Below, in pieces: positions 18,928 to 27,964 of a stretch of 64,000 bases of DNA (its first letter is position 1; the number at the start of each line of letters is the position of its first letter). Origin of the DNA: DASZQL01 sp964391865. Lineage in GTDB: Bacteria > Planctomycetota > Phycisphaerae > Phycisphaerales > UBA1924. The stretch covers positions 744,001-808,000 of the forward strand of contig CAYMNQ010000001.1 of NCBI GenBank assembly GCA_964391865.1. Direction: 5' to 3'. The notes beneath the pieces were generated by a model. The model had not been told where the DNA came from, searched no databases, and saw only the letters and a program-made list of their open reading frames with translations. The translations under genes and the position numbers were made by a program.

Positions 18928-19653
18928 ATGCACAGGGCCACCCGCCCATTCCGCGCTTTCAGCGCGGCGATCGTCGCTACGGCTGCGCTCGGAGTTTCAT
19001 CCGCGCACGCCGGAGTGTTCCAAACCTTTGGTGATATGGATGTCCTCGGGACGAGCGAGTACGACGGCGACCCGCTCGCCGGCGCCACGCTGCTCGGGCT
19101 CGCGCCCGGCGAGACGACGTACGCCGACCTCATCACCGAGCACAGCTTTGCCTTCGACCCCGAGAAGGACGACCACCCCGGAACGGATCAGATCTACGTA
19201 GGCGCGGAACAGTCCGCGATGCACGACGGATACTCGGGATACGTCGGGCGTGACAAGGGGCCGCAGGTGATCGAGCTCGATTACACCAGTCTGATCCCCA
19301 AGGGCTCGAAGGTCGCGACGGTGACGCTGGGCATCGCCGCCGATGACTTTCAGAATGTCATCTTCGGGCAGGCATACACCGCGAAGGTCAACGGCGTGGA
19401 GTTCCAGCCGCTGACCGACGCGCTCAACGGCTTCGATCAGACCGGCCCGGTGGTGCAGTTCTTCACCATCGGCCTGCCGCTGAGCGTGATGCGCAACACC
19501 GGCATGCTGACCCTCGAGATCAACCAGGGCGGCGACGGCGGCGATGGCTGGGCGATCGACTTCCTCACTGTGGGGGTGACGTTCGTACCCGCGCCGGGCG
19601 CGACGGCGCTCGGGTTGATGAGCCTTGTGGCGATGGGTCGCCGGCGGCGCTGA
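18928..19653 (+). CDS. Exported protein with PEP-CTERM-type sorting signal
   Basis: The 241-residue protein has an N-terminal signal peptide ending near AHA-GVF. The C-terminus is VPAPGATALGLMSLVAMGRRRR-like: a PxPG turn, a hydrophobic stretch and an Arg cluster, the hallmark of PEP-CTERM proteins sorted by exosortase. The middle is a beta-rich domain of unknown function with DDFQN and EINQGGDGGDGWAIDFLTV. The ATG at 18928 is chosen because AAGGAGAG lies 5-6 bp upstream; a GTG at 18910 would put that site inside the gene. No exosortase gene is in the window. The protein is probably cell-surface. Confidence 0.85.
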   Translation: MHRATRPFRAFSAAIVATAALGVSSAHAGVFQTFGDMDVLGTSEYDGDPLAGATLLGLAPGETTYADLITEHSFAFDPEKDDHPGTDQIYVGAEQSAMHDGYSGYVGRDKGPQVIELDYTSLIPKGSKVATVTLGIAADDFQNVIFGQAYTAKVNGVEFQPLTDALNGFDQTGPVVQFFTIGLPLSVMRNTGMLTLEINQGGDGGDGWAIDFLTVGVTFVPAPGATALGLMSLVAMGRRRR

Positions 19654-19658
19654 GCGAA

Positions 19659-20489
19659 CTACTCGACGTGTTCTGAGATCAAGACCCGCGCTTCGGTGCG
19701 GGTCTTTTCTTGCGCTTGCTTCGAACCGGCCCGGAAAGGGTGGGCGAGCTGCGCAATGTAACCATGACCGATCGGTTCCATGATGCCGAATCGCTCAGGC
19801 TCATGATCAGGACAGCGGTAGGTGCCGAAGAGCACGTCCATCAGCGGGGAGATGTTGGCATAGTTGCCCGCATCACGGTCGCGATCGTGGTGCCAGTGAT
19901 GCAACTCGGGCGCTCCGATGATCACCCGCAAAGGGCCGATCGGCAACCGCACATTTGAGTGGATGTAGATCGCCCACAGCCCGCGGAACGCGATCAATCC
20001 GGCGATCGTTTCGAGTGGGAACCCGAGCACAAACGCCGGCAGGTTGATCAGCCCCATTGTGTAGACCGTGTCGAGTGGGTGTTCGCGGTGAGCGGCGAGC
20101 CAATCGAGATGCTCGGCGCTGTGATGAATCGAGTGAAACCGCCAGAGGAAACCAACCCGGTGCTGGAGCCGGTGTCCCCAGTAGATGCAGAAATCACTGA
20201 GCAACACGACCTCGATCGCTTGCAACCACCACGGCTGTGCCGCGACACCGGCGCGGAATCCCTCGGGGATGACAACGTGGAGCCAGCCGCCGAAGCGCCC
20301 AAGGAGCCAGAGCACCGCCCCGTTCCACAGCAGGTACTGCCCGACGAAGAAGCAAAGATCGGTAAGCCACGCCGGACGGAGCAATTTCTGTCCACGCTTG
20401 GCGGGGAACGCGCGCTCGAGCGGATAGAAGACCAGGGCAAGGAACAGAAAGCTTGCGCCGCATGCGACGATGAGGTTTGCCCAATTCAT
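19659..20489 (-). CDS. Sterol desaturase / fatty acid hydroxylase family membrane protein
   Basis: The 276-residue integral membrane protein carries the histidine clusters of the di-iron family: HRLQH, HSIHH, HREH and HHWHHD. Family members use oxygen to hydroxylate or desaturate sterols, fatty acids or related lipids. The substrate cannot be deduced. The ATG at 20489 (MNWANLIV) is chosen because GAGG lies 5 bp upstream; a GTG two codons earlier is less likely. The stop codon of the gene before it is only 7 bp away, so the two are probably co-transcribed. Its 3' end contains, on the other strand, the terminator of the PEP-CTERM gene. Confidence 0.9.
   Translation of the reverse strand: MNWANLIVACGASFLFLALVFYPLERAFPAKRGQKLLRPAWLTDLCFFVGQYLLWNGAVLWLLGRFGGWLHVVIPEGFRAGVAAQPWWLQAIEVVLLSDFCIYWGHRLQHRVGFLWRFHSIHHSAEHLDWLAAHREHPLDTVYTMGLINLPAFVLGFPLETIAGLIAFRGLWAIYIHSNVRLPIGPLRVIIGAPELHHWHHDRDRDAGNYANISPLMDVLFGTYRCPDHEPERFGIMEPIGHGYIAQLAHPFRAGSKQAQEKTRTEARVLISEHVE
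19681..19710 (+). terminator. Intrinsic terminator of the PEP-CTERM gene, inside a convergent gene
   Basis: AAGACCCGC and GCGGGTCTT form a 9-bp stem around a short loop, followed by TT and a short T-rich tail on the plus strand. It lies 28 bp after the PEP-CTERM stop codon. It also encodes the last residues of the convergent hydroxylase gene. Confidence 0.75.
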
Positions 20490-20496
20490 CGGCACC

Positions 20497-20895
20497 TCAC
20501 CGTCGCGGTTTCTTGTGATCAGGTTTCGACGGCTCGGCAGGAGTTGACGACTTCGGCGTGCTCGTCGGCTTTGGTTCGAGAATTGGATTGGGCGGCGGCG
20601 GATCGGGGGGTGCGGCGTCCTTCGGCGTGAATACGATCCCGCTCTTCGAGCTCGTCATTGCCGAATCGAGTGTTTCGGATTCCGGCGCTGGCGGAAACTG
20701 AAGAATGAGGGGAACGGCGACCTCGCCACGCTTGGAACTGTGGATGATGTCACTCACGCTCGGAGCCGCGATGCGTTCGCTGTCCTCCGATACTGGCGCG
20801 CTCTGCGATGTCGAGCGGAACGCGACATACCCGCCCGCGAGCGCGACCGAAGAGCACAAGGCGGCGATCTGTCCGGCTCGCAAGCGGCGATTCAT
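20497..20895 (-). CDS. Small protein with N-terminal membrane anchor and Pro-rich tail
   Basis: The 132-residue protein begins MNRRLRAGQIAALCSSVALAG, a short hydrophobic anchor or signal. A Ser/Thr-rich stretch with TSSKSGIVF follows, then a Pro/Lys tail (about 94-132) ending DHKKPRR. I do not recognise a domain. The layout of anchor, short conserved SKS-type motif and Pro-rich low-complexity tail is seen in other planctomycete hypothetical proteins, as I recall. It lies directly upstream of the hydroxylase gene with a 7-bp gap, so the two probably form an operon. Whether it helps the hydroxylase is unknown. Confidence 0.6.
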   Translation of the reverse strand: MNRRLRAGQIAALCSSVALAGGYVAFRSTSQSAPVSEDSERIAAPSVSDIIHSSKRGEVAVPLILQFPPAPESETLDSAMTSSKSGIVFTPKDAAPPDPPPPNPILEPKPTSTPKSSTPAEPSKPDHKKPRR

Positions 20896-21014
20896 ATCAA
20901 TACTCTACTTGGGCCGCCGTGACAGGGTTGCAAGAAGATGGACGCAATTGCCCTCGACGATAACTCTTTCGGGCGAGGCCTTTGACGCGGGCAGATCACC
21001 GGAACACAAACCAA

Positions 21015-21302
21015 ATGATCCCGACAGTGCTTCTGTTCGCCGCCGGCTGGTACGCGCTGATCAGCGTGATCTGCTTCGGGGCGTACGCGCTGGATAAGCG
21101 GGCCGCCCGGCGCGGCGGGCGGCGGATCCCCGAGCGCACGCTGCACGGCGTCGAACTCCTCGGCGGGTGGCCCGGCGCGCTGCTCGCGGCGGCGTGGCTG
21201 CGCCACAAATCGTCGAAGCTCGGCTACCGCGTGATTCGCGGGCTGATCATCGCGCTGCATGTGATCGCGTGGGGCGCGATCGCGTGGCTTACGTTGAGAT
21301 GA
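21015..21302 (+). CDS. DUF1294 small membrane protein
   Basis: The 95-residue protein has an N-terminal membrane helix (IPTVLLFAAGWYALISVICF), then DKRAARRGGRRIPERTLHGVELLGGWPGALLAAAWLRHKSSKLGYR, which is the full DUF1294 signature. A second C-terminal helix (ALHVIAWGAIAWLTL) follows. The family function is unknown; some members are fused to a cold-shock domain, but not here. The ATG at 21015 leaves the usual short N-terminus. Confidence 0.85.
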   Translation: MIPTVLLFAAGWYALISVICFGAYALDKRAARRGGRRIPERTLHGVELLGGWPGALLAAAWLRHKSSKLGYRVIRGLIIALHVIAWGAIAWLTLR

Positions 21303-21313
21303 ACGCGTGTTGG

Positions 21314-21453
21314 GGGTGGCATGCTCGCAGCTTTGGGCGAGCATGCTTCGGCAGAGCGCACCGGAGCACGACAATCTGGAGGAACCGGATTGTCGTGGCA
21401 CGATGATGGAGCGGGCGCCGAGCACGCACACTCAGAGCCGTGTGCGTGCCACC
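21314..21453. repeat. GGTGGCATGCT interspersed repeat, copy 2, with three hairpins
   Basis: The block begins GGGTGGCATGCTCGCAG, nearly identical to 13838. It contains three successive hairpins: GCATGCTCGC/GCGAGCATGC, CACGACAATC/GATTGTCG, and GCACGCACAC/GTGTGCGTGC. It lies between the DUF1294 gene and the 3' end of pgk and may act as a bidirectional transcription block. That role is an inference, since no T-run follows. Confidence 0.88.
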
Positions 21454-21459
21454 CGATGG

Positions 21460-22677
21460 TCATGCTTCGTCGAGCAGATCGACGCTCTCGAAGCGTTTGC
21501 CGCTGAGCATTTCGAGGGACGCTCCGCCGCCGGTGGAGACGTGGCTGAGCTTGTCGGCGATGCCGAACTCTTCGGCCGCCGCCGCGGAGTCGCCGCCGCC
21601 GACGATGGTGGTGGCGCCGGCGTTGGTCGCGTCGACCAGCGCCTGCCCCACTGCTTTGGTGCCGGCGCTGAACTTCGCCCACTCGAAGACGCCCATGGGC
21701 CCGTTCCACACGACAGTCTTCGCGCTTTTCAGCACGCTCGCGTACTCGCTCTGCGTCTTCGGGCCGATGTCGAGGCCCATCCAACCGTCGCCGATGTCGC
21801 CCGCGAAAGTCTTCACTTCGGCGGGGTTCTCTTCAAATTTCTGCGCGCAGACGTGGTCGCTTGGCAGATGGATCTTGCACTTGCCCGAGGCGGCGTGATC
21901 GAGAATCTTCTTCGCGTCGGCGAGTTTGTCTTCCTCGACTCGGCTCGCGCCGACGGCTTTGCCCTGCGCTTTCAGGAACGTGTACGCCATCGCGCCGCCG
22001 ACGATGATCGCGTCGGCCTTGGGGAGGAGGAATTCGATCGCGGGGAGTTTGTCGCTGACCTTCGCGCCGCCGAGGACAACAACGAAGGGGCGGTTGGGGT
22101 GCGCGAGGGCGTCGCTGAGGTAGCGGATTTCTTTTTCAACGAGGAAGCCGCACACGCGCGGCTTGCCCGCCATCGCTTTGGGCGCCGCGACCATCGACAC
22201 ATCGGCGCGGTGGCACGTGCCGAAGGCGTCGTTGCAGTAGATGTCGCCGTGGGCTGCGAGCTTTTTGGCGAATTCCGCGTCGCCCTTCTGCTCGCCCTTA
22301 TAGAAGCGGAGATTTTCGAGCAGCAGGCACTCGCCGTTCTGGAGCATGTTGGCGGCGGCGGTGGCGGCGCCGTCAACACAGTCGTGCGAGGGGAACTTCA
22401 CGCCGCCCTTCGCTTTCGCGCCGAGCAATTCGGCGAGGCGCTTCGCACAGGGTTCGAGCGAGAATTCCTTCTCGAAGCCGGTGCCGGCGGGTCGCCCGAG
22501 GTGCGACATGAGGACCAGCCGCCCGCCGCGGGAGAGGACGCTCTCGATGGAGGGGAGCGCCATGCGGATGCGGAGGTCGTCGGAGACGTGGCCGTCTTTG
22601 AGAGGCACGTTGAAGTCCACGCGCATGAGGACCCGCTTGCCGGCGACGTCGACTTGGTCGATGGTTTTCTTGGGCAT
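21460..22677 (-). CDS. pgk: Phosphoglycerate kinase
   Basis: The 405-residue cytoplasmic enzyme interconverts 1,3-bisphosphoglycerate and 3-phosphoglycerate with ADP/ATP in glycolysis. Signatures are RVLMRVDFNVPLKDG near the start, the substrate motif HLGRP, LLLENLRFYKGE, GGAKVSDKL in the hinge and the nucleotide loop GGGDSAAAAEEFG near the end. The length fits bacterial enzymes. No gap gene is next to it. The 3' end is 6 bp from an interspersed repeat. Confidence 0.98.
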   Translation of the reverse strand: MPKKTIDQVDVAGKRVLMRVDFNVPLKDGHVSDDLRIRMALPSIESVLSRGGRLVLMSHLGRPAGTGFEKEFSLEPCAKRLAELLGAKAKGGVKFPSHDCVDGAATAAANMLQNGECLLLENLRFYKGEQKGDAEFAKKLAAHGDIYCNDAFGTCHRADVSMVAAPKAMAGKPRVCGFLVEKEIRYLSDALAHPNRPFVVVLGGAKVSDKLPAIEFLLPKADAIIVGGAMAYTFLKAQGKAVGASRVEEDKLADAKKILDHAASGKCKIHLPSDHVCAQKFEENPAEVKTFAGDIGDGWMGLDIGPKTQSEYASVLKSAKTVVWNGPMGVFEWAKFSAGTKAVGQALVDATNAGATTIVGGGDSAAAAEEFGIADKLSHVSTGGGASLEMLSGKRFESVDLLDEA

Positions 22678-22735
22678 ACCGCTATAGTGTAATGCCTTGC
22701 TCCGCCTGACCGGGAGGCAAAGGAAAGTCGATCAT

Positions 22736-23158
22736 TCAGACCGCGCGCGGGCACTCGGTGATCACGTTTCCGGGGTCTCGCGGGTCTTCGATATGAAATG
22801 ATTGCGCGTCGATGCGGACGAGAACTTGGGTGGAATTCCCTTTCGAATCAACCGAAGCGACCTCAAGAGTGAACTCGTAGCCCAGAGCATCGCCGGCATC
22901 TGAGACGGCGAGCTCCGCGATGTAGTCGTTCGGTACCGGCCCCGGCGGCGTGCACGAGAAGCGTTTGACTCCGTCGAAAACGAGAAGGGCGTCATCGATG
23001 TCGTGACCGGTGTAATAGTTCCATGTCGTGGTGCCGGGACGCAGAAACGAGAGGCAGTCAACCTGAACGATCACACGATCGCGCCATCCGTCGATGAAGA
23101 TCGACTTGCATGCACGATCACCCAGGTACAGCGATTGAATCAGTTGGATCGGTTCCAT
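22736..23158 (-). CDS. Uncharacterised 140-residue protein
   Basis: From the ATG at 23158 (MEPIQLIQSLYLGDRAC) the protein has 140 residues, no signal and no membrane segment. It looks like a small alpha/beta domain with KSIFIDGWRDRVIVQVDCLSFLRPG and LLVFDGVKRFSCTPPGPVPNDYI. I do not recognise the family. Its size and acidic, Cys-containing composition resemble small stand-alone proteins of the DUF/immunity type, but there is no toxin gene nearby. It starts 75 bp from the divergent miaA start. Confidence 0.6.
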   Translation of the reverse strand: MEPIQLIQSLYLGDRACKSIFIDGWRDRVIVQVDCLSFLRPGTTTWNYYTGHDIDDALLVFDGVKRFSCTPPGPVPNDYIAELAVSDAGDALGYEFTLEVASVDSKGNSTQVLVRIDAQSFHIEDPRDPGNVITECPRAV

Positions 23159-23232
23159 AAGTGTGCATCGTTCTTGGGCTTGGATCAACGCGGTTCTGGC
23201 CGAAAGTTCGGGTGACAACATACCCTAGCCGC

Positions 23233-24171
23233 GTGACCCGCTTCCCCCTCATCCTCGGCCCGACCGCCGGCGGCAAGAGTGCGCTGGCTGTGGACCTCGC
23301 GCTCCGGCTGCGCGAGACGCGCGGCGTCGCCGCCGAGATCGTCACCGCCGATTCGATGCAGGTCTTCCGCGGCATGGACATCGGCACCGCGAAGCCGACG
23401 ATCGAGGAACGCCGGGGCGTGCCGCATCACCTGATCGACCTCGTCGAGCCGACCGAGCCTTTCTCGGTGGACGAATGGCTGTCGCGCGCGAATCCGCTGA
23501 TTGATGAGCTGCGCGCGAGGGGCGTGGTGCCGATCGTCGTCGGCGGGACGAACCTCTACATCAAAGCGCTGCTGGAGGGCTTGTTTGAAGGCCCGCCAGC
23601 GGATGAGAAACTGCGGGCGCAGCTCGCGGCGCTGCCGCGCGAGGAGCTGCGCACGAGATTGCTCGCCGCCGATCCCGCCGCCGCGGCGCGGATTCATCCG
23701 AACGATTCCCGCCGATCGATCCGCGCGCTGGAGGTCTTCGCCGCCACGGGGAAGCCGATCTCGGAGCACCAGCAGCAGTGGGACACCGGCGGCCCGCGCG
23801 AGGACGCGCTGCTCGTCTTCCTCGACTGGCCGGCGGGGCTGATCAACCCGCGGATCAATGCGCGGGTGAAGCAGATGTTCGAGCAGGGGTTGGTCGAGGA
23901 GTGCCGAGCGCTGTGGCGGGCGGACCGGCTGGGCCCGCAGGCGCGCGAGGCGCTGGGCTACAAGCAACTCATCGAGCACTTTGAGGGCCGCGCGCCGCTC
24001 GATGAGGCATTCGAGGCCATCAAAATCGAAACACGGCGGTTCGCCAAGAACCAGCGGACCTGGCTCCGGCGGATGCTGACGGCACCGAACAAGGTGGTCA
24101 TCAACGCTGCGAGCGCGCCGAGCGATCAGTGGGCACAAATCGTTGCCAATTCACTGCGTACGGCAAACTGA
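23233..24171 (+). CDS. miaA: tRNA dimethylallyltransferase
   Basis: From the GTG at 23233 (VTRFPLILGPTAGGKS) the protein has 312 residues. It adds a dimethylallyl group to A37 of tRNAs that read UNN codons. Visible motifs are the P-loop GPTAGGKS, the substrate loop TADSMQVFRGMDIGTAKP, VGGTNLYIKALLEG and the C-terminal RRFAKNQRTWLRR. The open frame upstream of GTG has no family similarity. It is probably monocistronic, since topA starts 177 bp later. Confidence 0.96.
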   Translation: MTRFPLILGPTAGGKSALAVDLALRLRETRGVAAEIVTADSMQVFRGMDIGTAKPTIEERRGVPHHLIDLVEPTEPFSVDEWLSRANPLIDELRARGVVPIVVGGTNLYIKALLEGLFEGPPADEKLRAQLAALPREELRTRLLAADPAAAARIHPNDSRRSIRALEVFAATGKPISEHQQQWDTGGPREDALLVFLDWPAGLINPRINARVKQMFEQGLVEECRALWRADRLGPQAREALGYKQLIEHFEGRAPLDEAFEAIKIETRRFAKNQRTWLRRMLTAPNKVVINAASAPSDQWAQIVANSLRTAN

Positions 24172-24347
24172 TCCCGAACGATGCTTGACTTTGGAACCCG
24201 GGCGGCATCCAATGCATAAGAGCCGGGTCGGCAACACCCGATCATAATCCGAACGTTTGACATCCTTTAGAAAGCCACCTCAACTCAAGCGGCGAAGCCC
24301 GGAATCGTCCGATAGTCGGGCGTGTCATCGTCCGATCGAGAAGTCGC

Positions 24348-27143
24348 ATGGCAAAATCCGCCTCGACAGCCCGTTCCAAGCCCGCGAAGCACGCCCCGAG
24401 CGACGCGGATGATGCCGGCGCACCCTCCCCCAAACGGAAGTCGGCTGGCGGCGGAGGTTCAAAGTCGCGCTCCGGCGGCAACCCGGCGGGCAAAAAGCTG
24501 GTGATCGTCGAGTCGCCCGCCAAGGCGAAGACAATTAACAAGTACCTCGGCTCCGACTACGTCGTGAAGGCGTCGGTCGGGCATATCCGCGACCTGCCGA
24601 GCAAGAACCCGAAGGGCGTGAAGAGCCCCGTGCCGGGTGTGGACCTCGAGGACAATTTCGCGCCGACGTACGAGGTGCTGCCGGGCAAGTCAAAGACGGT
24701 CAGCGAACTGAAGTCGGCGGCGAAGAGCGCCAGCGAGATCTGGTTCGCGACCGACTTGGACCGCGAAGGGGAAGCGATCGCGTGGCACCTCGCGCACCTC
24801 TTGGGCGTGAAGCCGAGCGACGCGAAGCGCGTGATCTTCAACGCGATCACGAAGACAGAGATCGAGCGTGCGTTCCATAACCCGCACCCGATCGATGAGA
24901 GCCGCGTGGATGCGCAGCAGGCGCGCCGCATTCTCGACCGCATCGTGGGCTATCAGGTGTCGCCGCTGCTGTGGAAGAAGGTGGCGCGGGGTTTGTCCGC
25001 CGGGCGTGTGCAGTCGGTGGCGGTGCGCTTGGTCGTCGAACGCGAGCGGGAGATCCGCGCGTTCGTCCCGGATGAGTCGTGGAAGATGAGCGCCCGGTTC
25101 ACGCTCGACGAAGCCGCGCGGGAAAAACTCGCGAAGGAATGGTCCGCGTTCATCGCGACGAAGGATGAGAAGGGCAACACCGCGACGCTCAAAGCGCAGA
25201 ACGCGTGGCTGGCGTCGCGCGGCGCGATCAAGGCGGAACTCGTCACCGTGGGCGGAGAGGCGCTGGATATCTCGCAGCCCGGCATGCCGGCGGCGGGGAA
25301 GAAGCCCAGCGAGCCGATCGACCTGACGCCCCGCGTGAAGCAGCTCTGCGAGAAGGCCGGGCTGACGAACATCGCCGCCGAGACGACGATTGATGAGAAG
25401 GGCAAGGGCCCCGCACGGTTCATCCGCACGATGCACGGCGACGTGAAGCCCGGCGTGCCGTACGCGATCACCTCGATCGAGACGAAGCGGACGAAATCGC
25501 GCCCCGGCGGTCCGTTCATCACGTCAACGCTGCAGCAGGCGGCGAGCAGCCGGCTGGGCTTCGGCGCGCAGCGCACCATGCGCACCGCGCAGCGGCTGTA
25601 TGAAGGTGTCGAGGTGCCGGGCGAGGGCGCGGTCGGTCTGATCACCTACATGCGTACCGACTCGACGCACCTGTCGGGCGATGCGCTCGAGATGGCCCGC
25701 AACTACATCAAGCAGACCTTCGGCGACAAGTACCTGCCCGAGAAGCCCAACTTCTTCGGCTCATCGAACAAAGCGGCGCAGGAAGCGCACGAAGCGATCC
25801 GCCCGACGTCGCTGAACTACCCGCCCAGCCGCGTGAAGAACGCGCTGAAGCCCGACGAATTCAAGCTGTACTCGCTGATCTGGGAGCGGTTCATCTCGTG
25901 CCAGATGGTGCCGGCGGAGTGGGATTCGACGAGCGTGCTCATCACCGGCGGCACGGACCCGAAGACGCCGCTGACGTTCCGCGCCACGGGGCGTGTGCTC
26001 GCGTTCGACGGGTTCTACCGCGTCAGCGGCGTGCCGATTGCGAGCGATGAGCAGACGCTCCCGAAGATGAAGGAGCACCAGAAGGCGTTCGCGTTCTCGA
26101 TCGAGCCGGAGCAGAAATTCGGCTCGCCCCCGCCGCGGTACAGCGAAGCGTCGCTCATCAAGACGCTCGAAGCCGAAGGCATCGGCCGCCCGTCGACGTA
26201 CGCGTCGATCATCAGCGTGATCCAGGAGCGGAAGTACGTCGAGTCGGTCGACCGGCGCTTCTTCGCGACCGACCTGGGCGAGGTCGTCACCGACAAACTC
26301 ATCGAGGCATTCCCCGAGATCATGGAGCTGGGCTACACCCGCGACATGGAGGCTGAACTCGACCACATCGAGGACGAGCACAAGGACTGGCACACCGTGC
26401 TGCACCAGTTCTACGCGCCGTTCAAGAAGAAACTCGAGCACGCGCACGACGTGATGACGCACGCGAAAGCGGTGCTCACCCCCGCGCCGGCGCACATCAC
26501 CTGCGCGAAGTGCGGCGCACCGACCGTCTACCGTTTCGGCAAGGGCGGGCGGTTCCTCTCGTGCTCGCGCTACCCCGATTGCGACTACGCCGCCCCGATC
26601 GACCGCGAGGGCAACCCGAAACTCATCGAGACGACGAGCGTGGCGTGCATCAAGTGCGGCCGCCCGATGATCCGGCGCGACGGGCGCTTCGGCCCGTTCC
26701 TGGGCTGCTCGGGCTACGGCGCGAAAGAGAACCCGTGCGACGGGATCCTCAAGCTCGACAAGCACGGCAGCCCGGTGCCCCCGGCCGTCCCGCCGCTGAC
26801 GACCGACCTGCCGTGCACGAAGTGCGGGAGCATGCTCTCTCTGCGCACCGGCGCGCGCGGGCCGTGGCTGAGCTGCAGCGCGTTCCCCAAGTGCCGCGGG
26901 CGCGGTAAGTGGACGGAGATCCCCGAAGACGTGCGCGCGAAGTGGACAAAAGCGCTCGAAGCGCACGAGAAGGCGCACCCGATCGCTATTGTGAAAGACA
27001 CGAAGGGCACGCCGCTGACGGACGCAAAGGGCAAGCCGCTGGCGAAGCCGGAGGCGGAGATGCCGACGGGCGAAGGCGGCGGCGGTTCGGCGGAGGCCGT
27101 CGAGTCGGCCGAGAGCGATGTTGAGTATGGGGAAGTGGCGTAG
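24348..27143 (+). CDS. topA: DNA topoisomerase I
   Basis: The 931-residue protein relaxes negative supercoils. A basic Ala/Ser-rich tail of about 45 residues precedes the TOPRIM domain (KLVIVESPAKAKTINKYLG and DLDREGEAIAWHL). The catalytic tyrosine is Tyr434 in GLITYMRTDST. Three C-terminal zinc ribbons follow, each with CxKCG and a distal Cys pair (about 715-860), then a low-complexity tail. The bacterial type IA family usually has one to four such ribbons. The rnpA GTG begins 9 bp after the stop, so topA-rnpA-yidD may be one unit. Confidence 0.97.
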   Translation: MAKSASTARSKPAKHAPSDADDAGAPSPKRKSAGGGGSKSRSGGNPAGKKLVIVESPAKAKTINKYLGSDYVVKASVGHIRDLPSKNPKGVKSPVPGVDLEDNFAPTYEVLPGKSKTVSELKSAAKSASEIWFATDLDREGEAIAWHLAHLLGVKPSDAKRVIFNAITKTEIERAFHNPHPIDESRVDAQQARRILDRIVGYQVSPLLWKKVARGLSAGRVQSVAVRLVVEREREIRAFVPDESWKMSARFTLDEAAREKLAKEWSAFIATKDEKGNTATLKAQNAWLASRGAIKAELVTVGGEALDISQPGMPAAGKKPSEPIDLTPRVKQLCEKAGLTNIAAETTIDEKGKGPARFIRTMHGDVKPGVPYAITSIETKRTKSRPGGPFITSTLQQAASSRLGFGAQRTMRTAQRLYEGVEVPGEGAVGLITYMRTDSTHLSGDALEMARNYIKQTFGDKYLPEKPNFFGSSNKAAQEAHEAIRPTSLNYPPSRVKNALKPDEFKLYSLIWERFISCQMVPAEWDSTSVLITGGTDPKTPLTFRATGRVLAFDGFYRVSGVPIASDEQTLPKMKEHQKAFAFSIEPEQKFGSPPPRYSEASLIKTLEAEGIGRPSTYASIISVIQERKYVESVDRRFFATDLGEVVTDKLIEAFPEIMELGYTRDMEAELDHIEDEHKDWHTVLHQFYAPFKKKLEHAHDVMTHAKAVLTPAPAHITCAKCGAPTVYRFGKGGRFLSCSRYPDCDYAAPIDREGNPKLIETTSVACIKCGRPMIRRDGRFGPFLGCSGYGAKENPCDGILKLDKHGSPVPPAVPPLTTDLPCTKCGSMLSLRTGARGPWLSCSAFPKCRGRGKWTEIPEDVRAKWTKALEAHEKAHPIAIVKDTKGTPLTDAKGKPLAKPEAEMPTGEGGGGSAEAVESAESDVEYGEVA

Positions 27144-27152
27144 GCTTACCGC

Positions 27153-27551
27153 GTGCCTTCCGCTGCAGAGGGACATCCCCGCTTCCACTTCCGCCCGCGT
27201 CACCGCTTGACGCACGCGAACCAGTTCGACGCCGTGTACGCGGAGAAGGCGCGGAAGTCCGCCGGGCCGATCACGGTGTTCGGTCGGCTGAACGGGCTGC
27301 CGCATGCGCGGCTCGGGCTCTCGGTCGGCAAGCGCGTGGGCGGTGCGGTGGTGCGCAACAGCGTGAAGCGGCGGCTGCGCGAGGCGTTCCGGCATCTGAT
27401 GCCGGAGCTCACGACGGGGATGGACCTTGTGGTCACGGCGGCGGCGCACGAGCCCCGCGAGCCGGAGCGGTATCTCGATGCGCTGCGCTCCTGCGTCGCG
27501 GGGGTGGAGAAGGAACTGCTCAAGCGCGCGGCGAGGGGTGAGTCGGCATGA
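27153..27551 (+). CDS. rnpA: Ribonuclease P protein component
   Basis: The 132-residue protein carries the RNase P signature RNSVKRRLREAFR and the N-terminal LTHANQFDAVYAE helix. It helps the RNase P RNA to mature tRNA 5' ends. The GTG start at 27153 fits the family length. In most bacteria rnpA follows rpmH and precedes yidD and yidC. Here topA precedes it, and neither rpmH nor yidC is present. Confidence 0.93.
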   Translation: MPSAAEGHPRFHFRPRHRLTHANQFDAVYAEKARKSAGPITVFGRLNGLPHARLGLSVGKRVGGAVVRNSVKRRLREAFRHLMPELTTGMDLVVTAAAHEPREPERYLDALRSCVAGVEKELLKRAARGESA

Positions 27552-27814
27552 ACCCCGGCGCGGACACGCCGAGTTCGACCGCCGAGCGCTCCGGCTGGAT
27601 GTGGCTGAATCTGCCGTTCCTCGCGCTGATCATGCTGTACCGCCTGCTCCTCGCGCCGCTGATGAGCGGGCATTGCCGATTCGTGCCGACGTGCAGCCTG
27701 TACGCGCAGGAGGCGTACCTCCGCTACAACCCCGTCCGGGCGACGTGGATGGCGCTCCGCAGGCTGGCCCGGTGCCATCCGTGGGGCGGCGGGGGGTTCG
27801 ATCCGCCGATGTGA
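27548..27814 (+). CDS. yidD: YidD-type membrane insertion factor
   Basis: The 88-residue protein has the YidD core LYRLLLAPLMSGHCRFVPTCSLYAQEA and ends CHPWGGGGFDPPM. It has a short amphipathic N-terminal helix. YidD helps YidC insert inner-membrane proteins. Its ATG overlaps the rnpA stop by 4 bp, so the two are translationally coupled. yidC is not adjacent. Confidence 0.95.
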   Translation: MNPGADTPSSTAERSGWMWLNLPFLALIMLYRLLLAPLMSGHCRFVPTCSLYAQEAYLRYNPVRATWMALRRLARCHPWGGGGFDPPM

Positions 27815-27964
27815 CCGGGCGGGCCGATCGGCGTGTAAAGGCTGGATTGACAATGTGTTAGGGATCGGCGGAAGGAGCGTATTTGCCGTCCCACAGATCG
27901 CAGCAGCGGGAAGTTAGCGTACATTTACAGAGCACCGTTCCTTTGGCCGATGGTCTAGGCACGC

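Noticed and set aside
24255..24290. TTGACA upstream of topA as a promoter
   Set aside because: The -10 candidate matches consensus at only about half of its positions, so it was not listed as a feature.
27847..27890. TTGACA upstream of the TetR gene as a promoter
   Set aside because: No acceptable -10 hexamer is found at 16-18 bp spacing.
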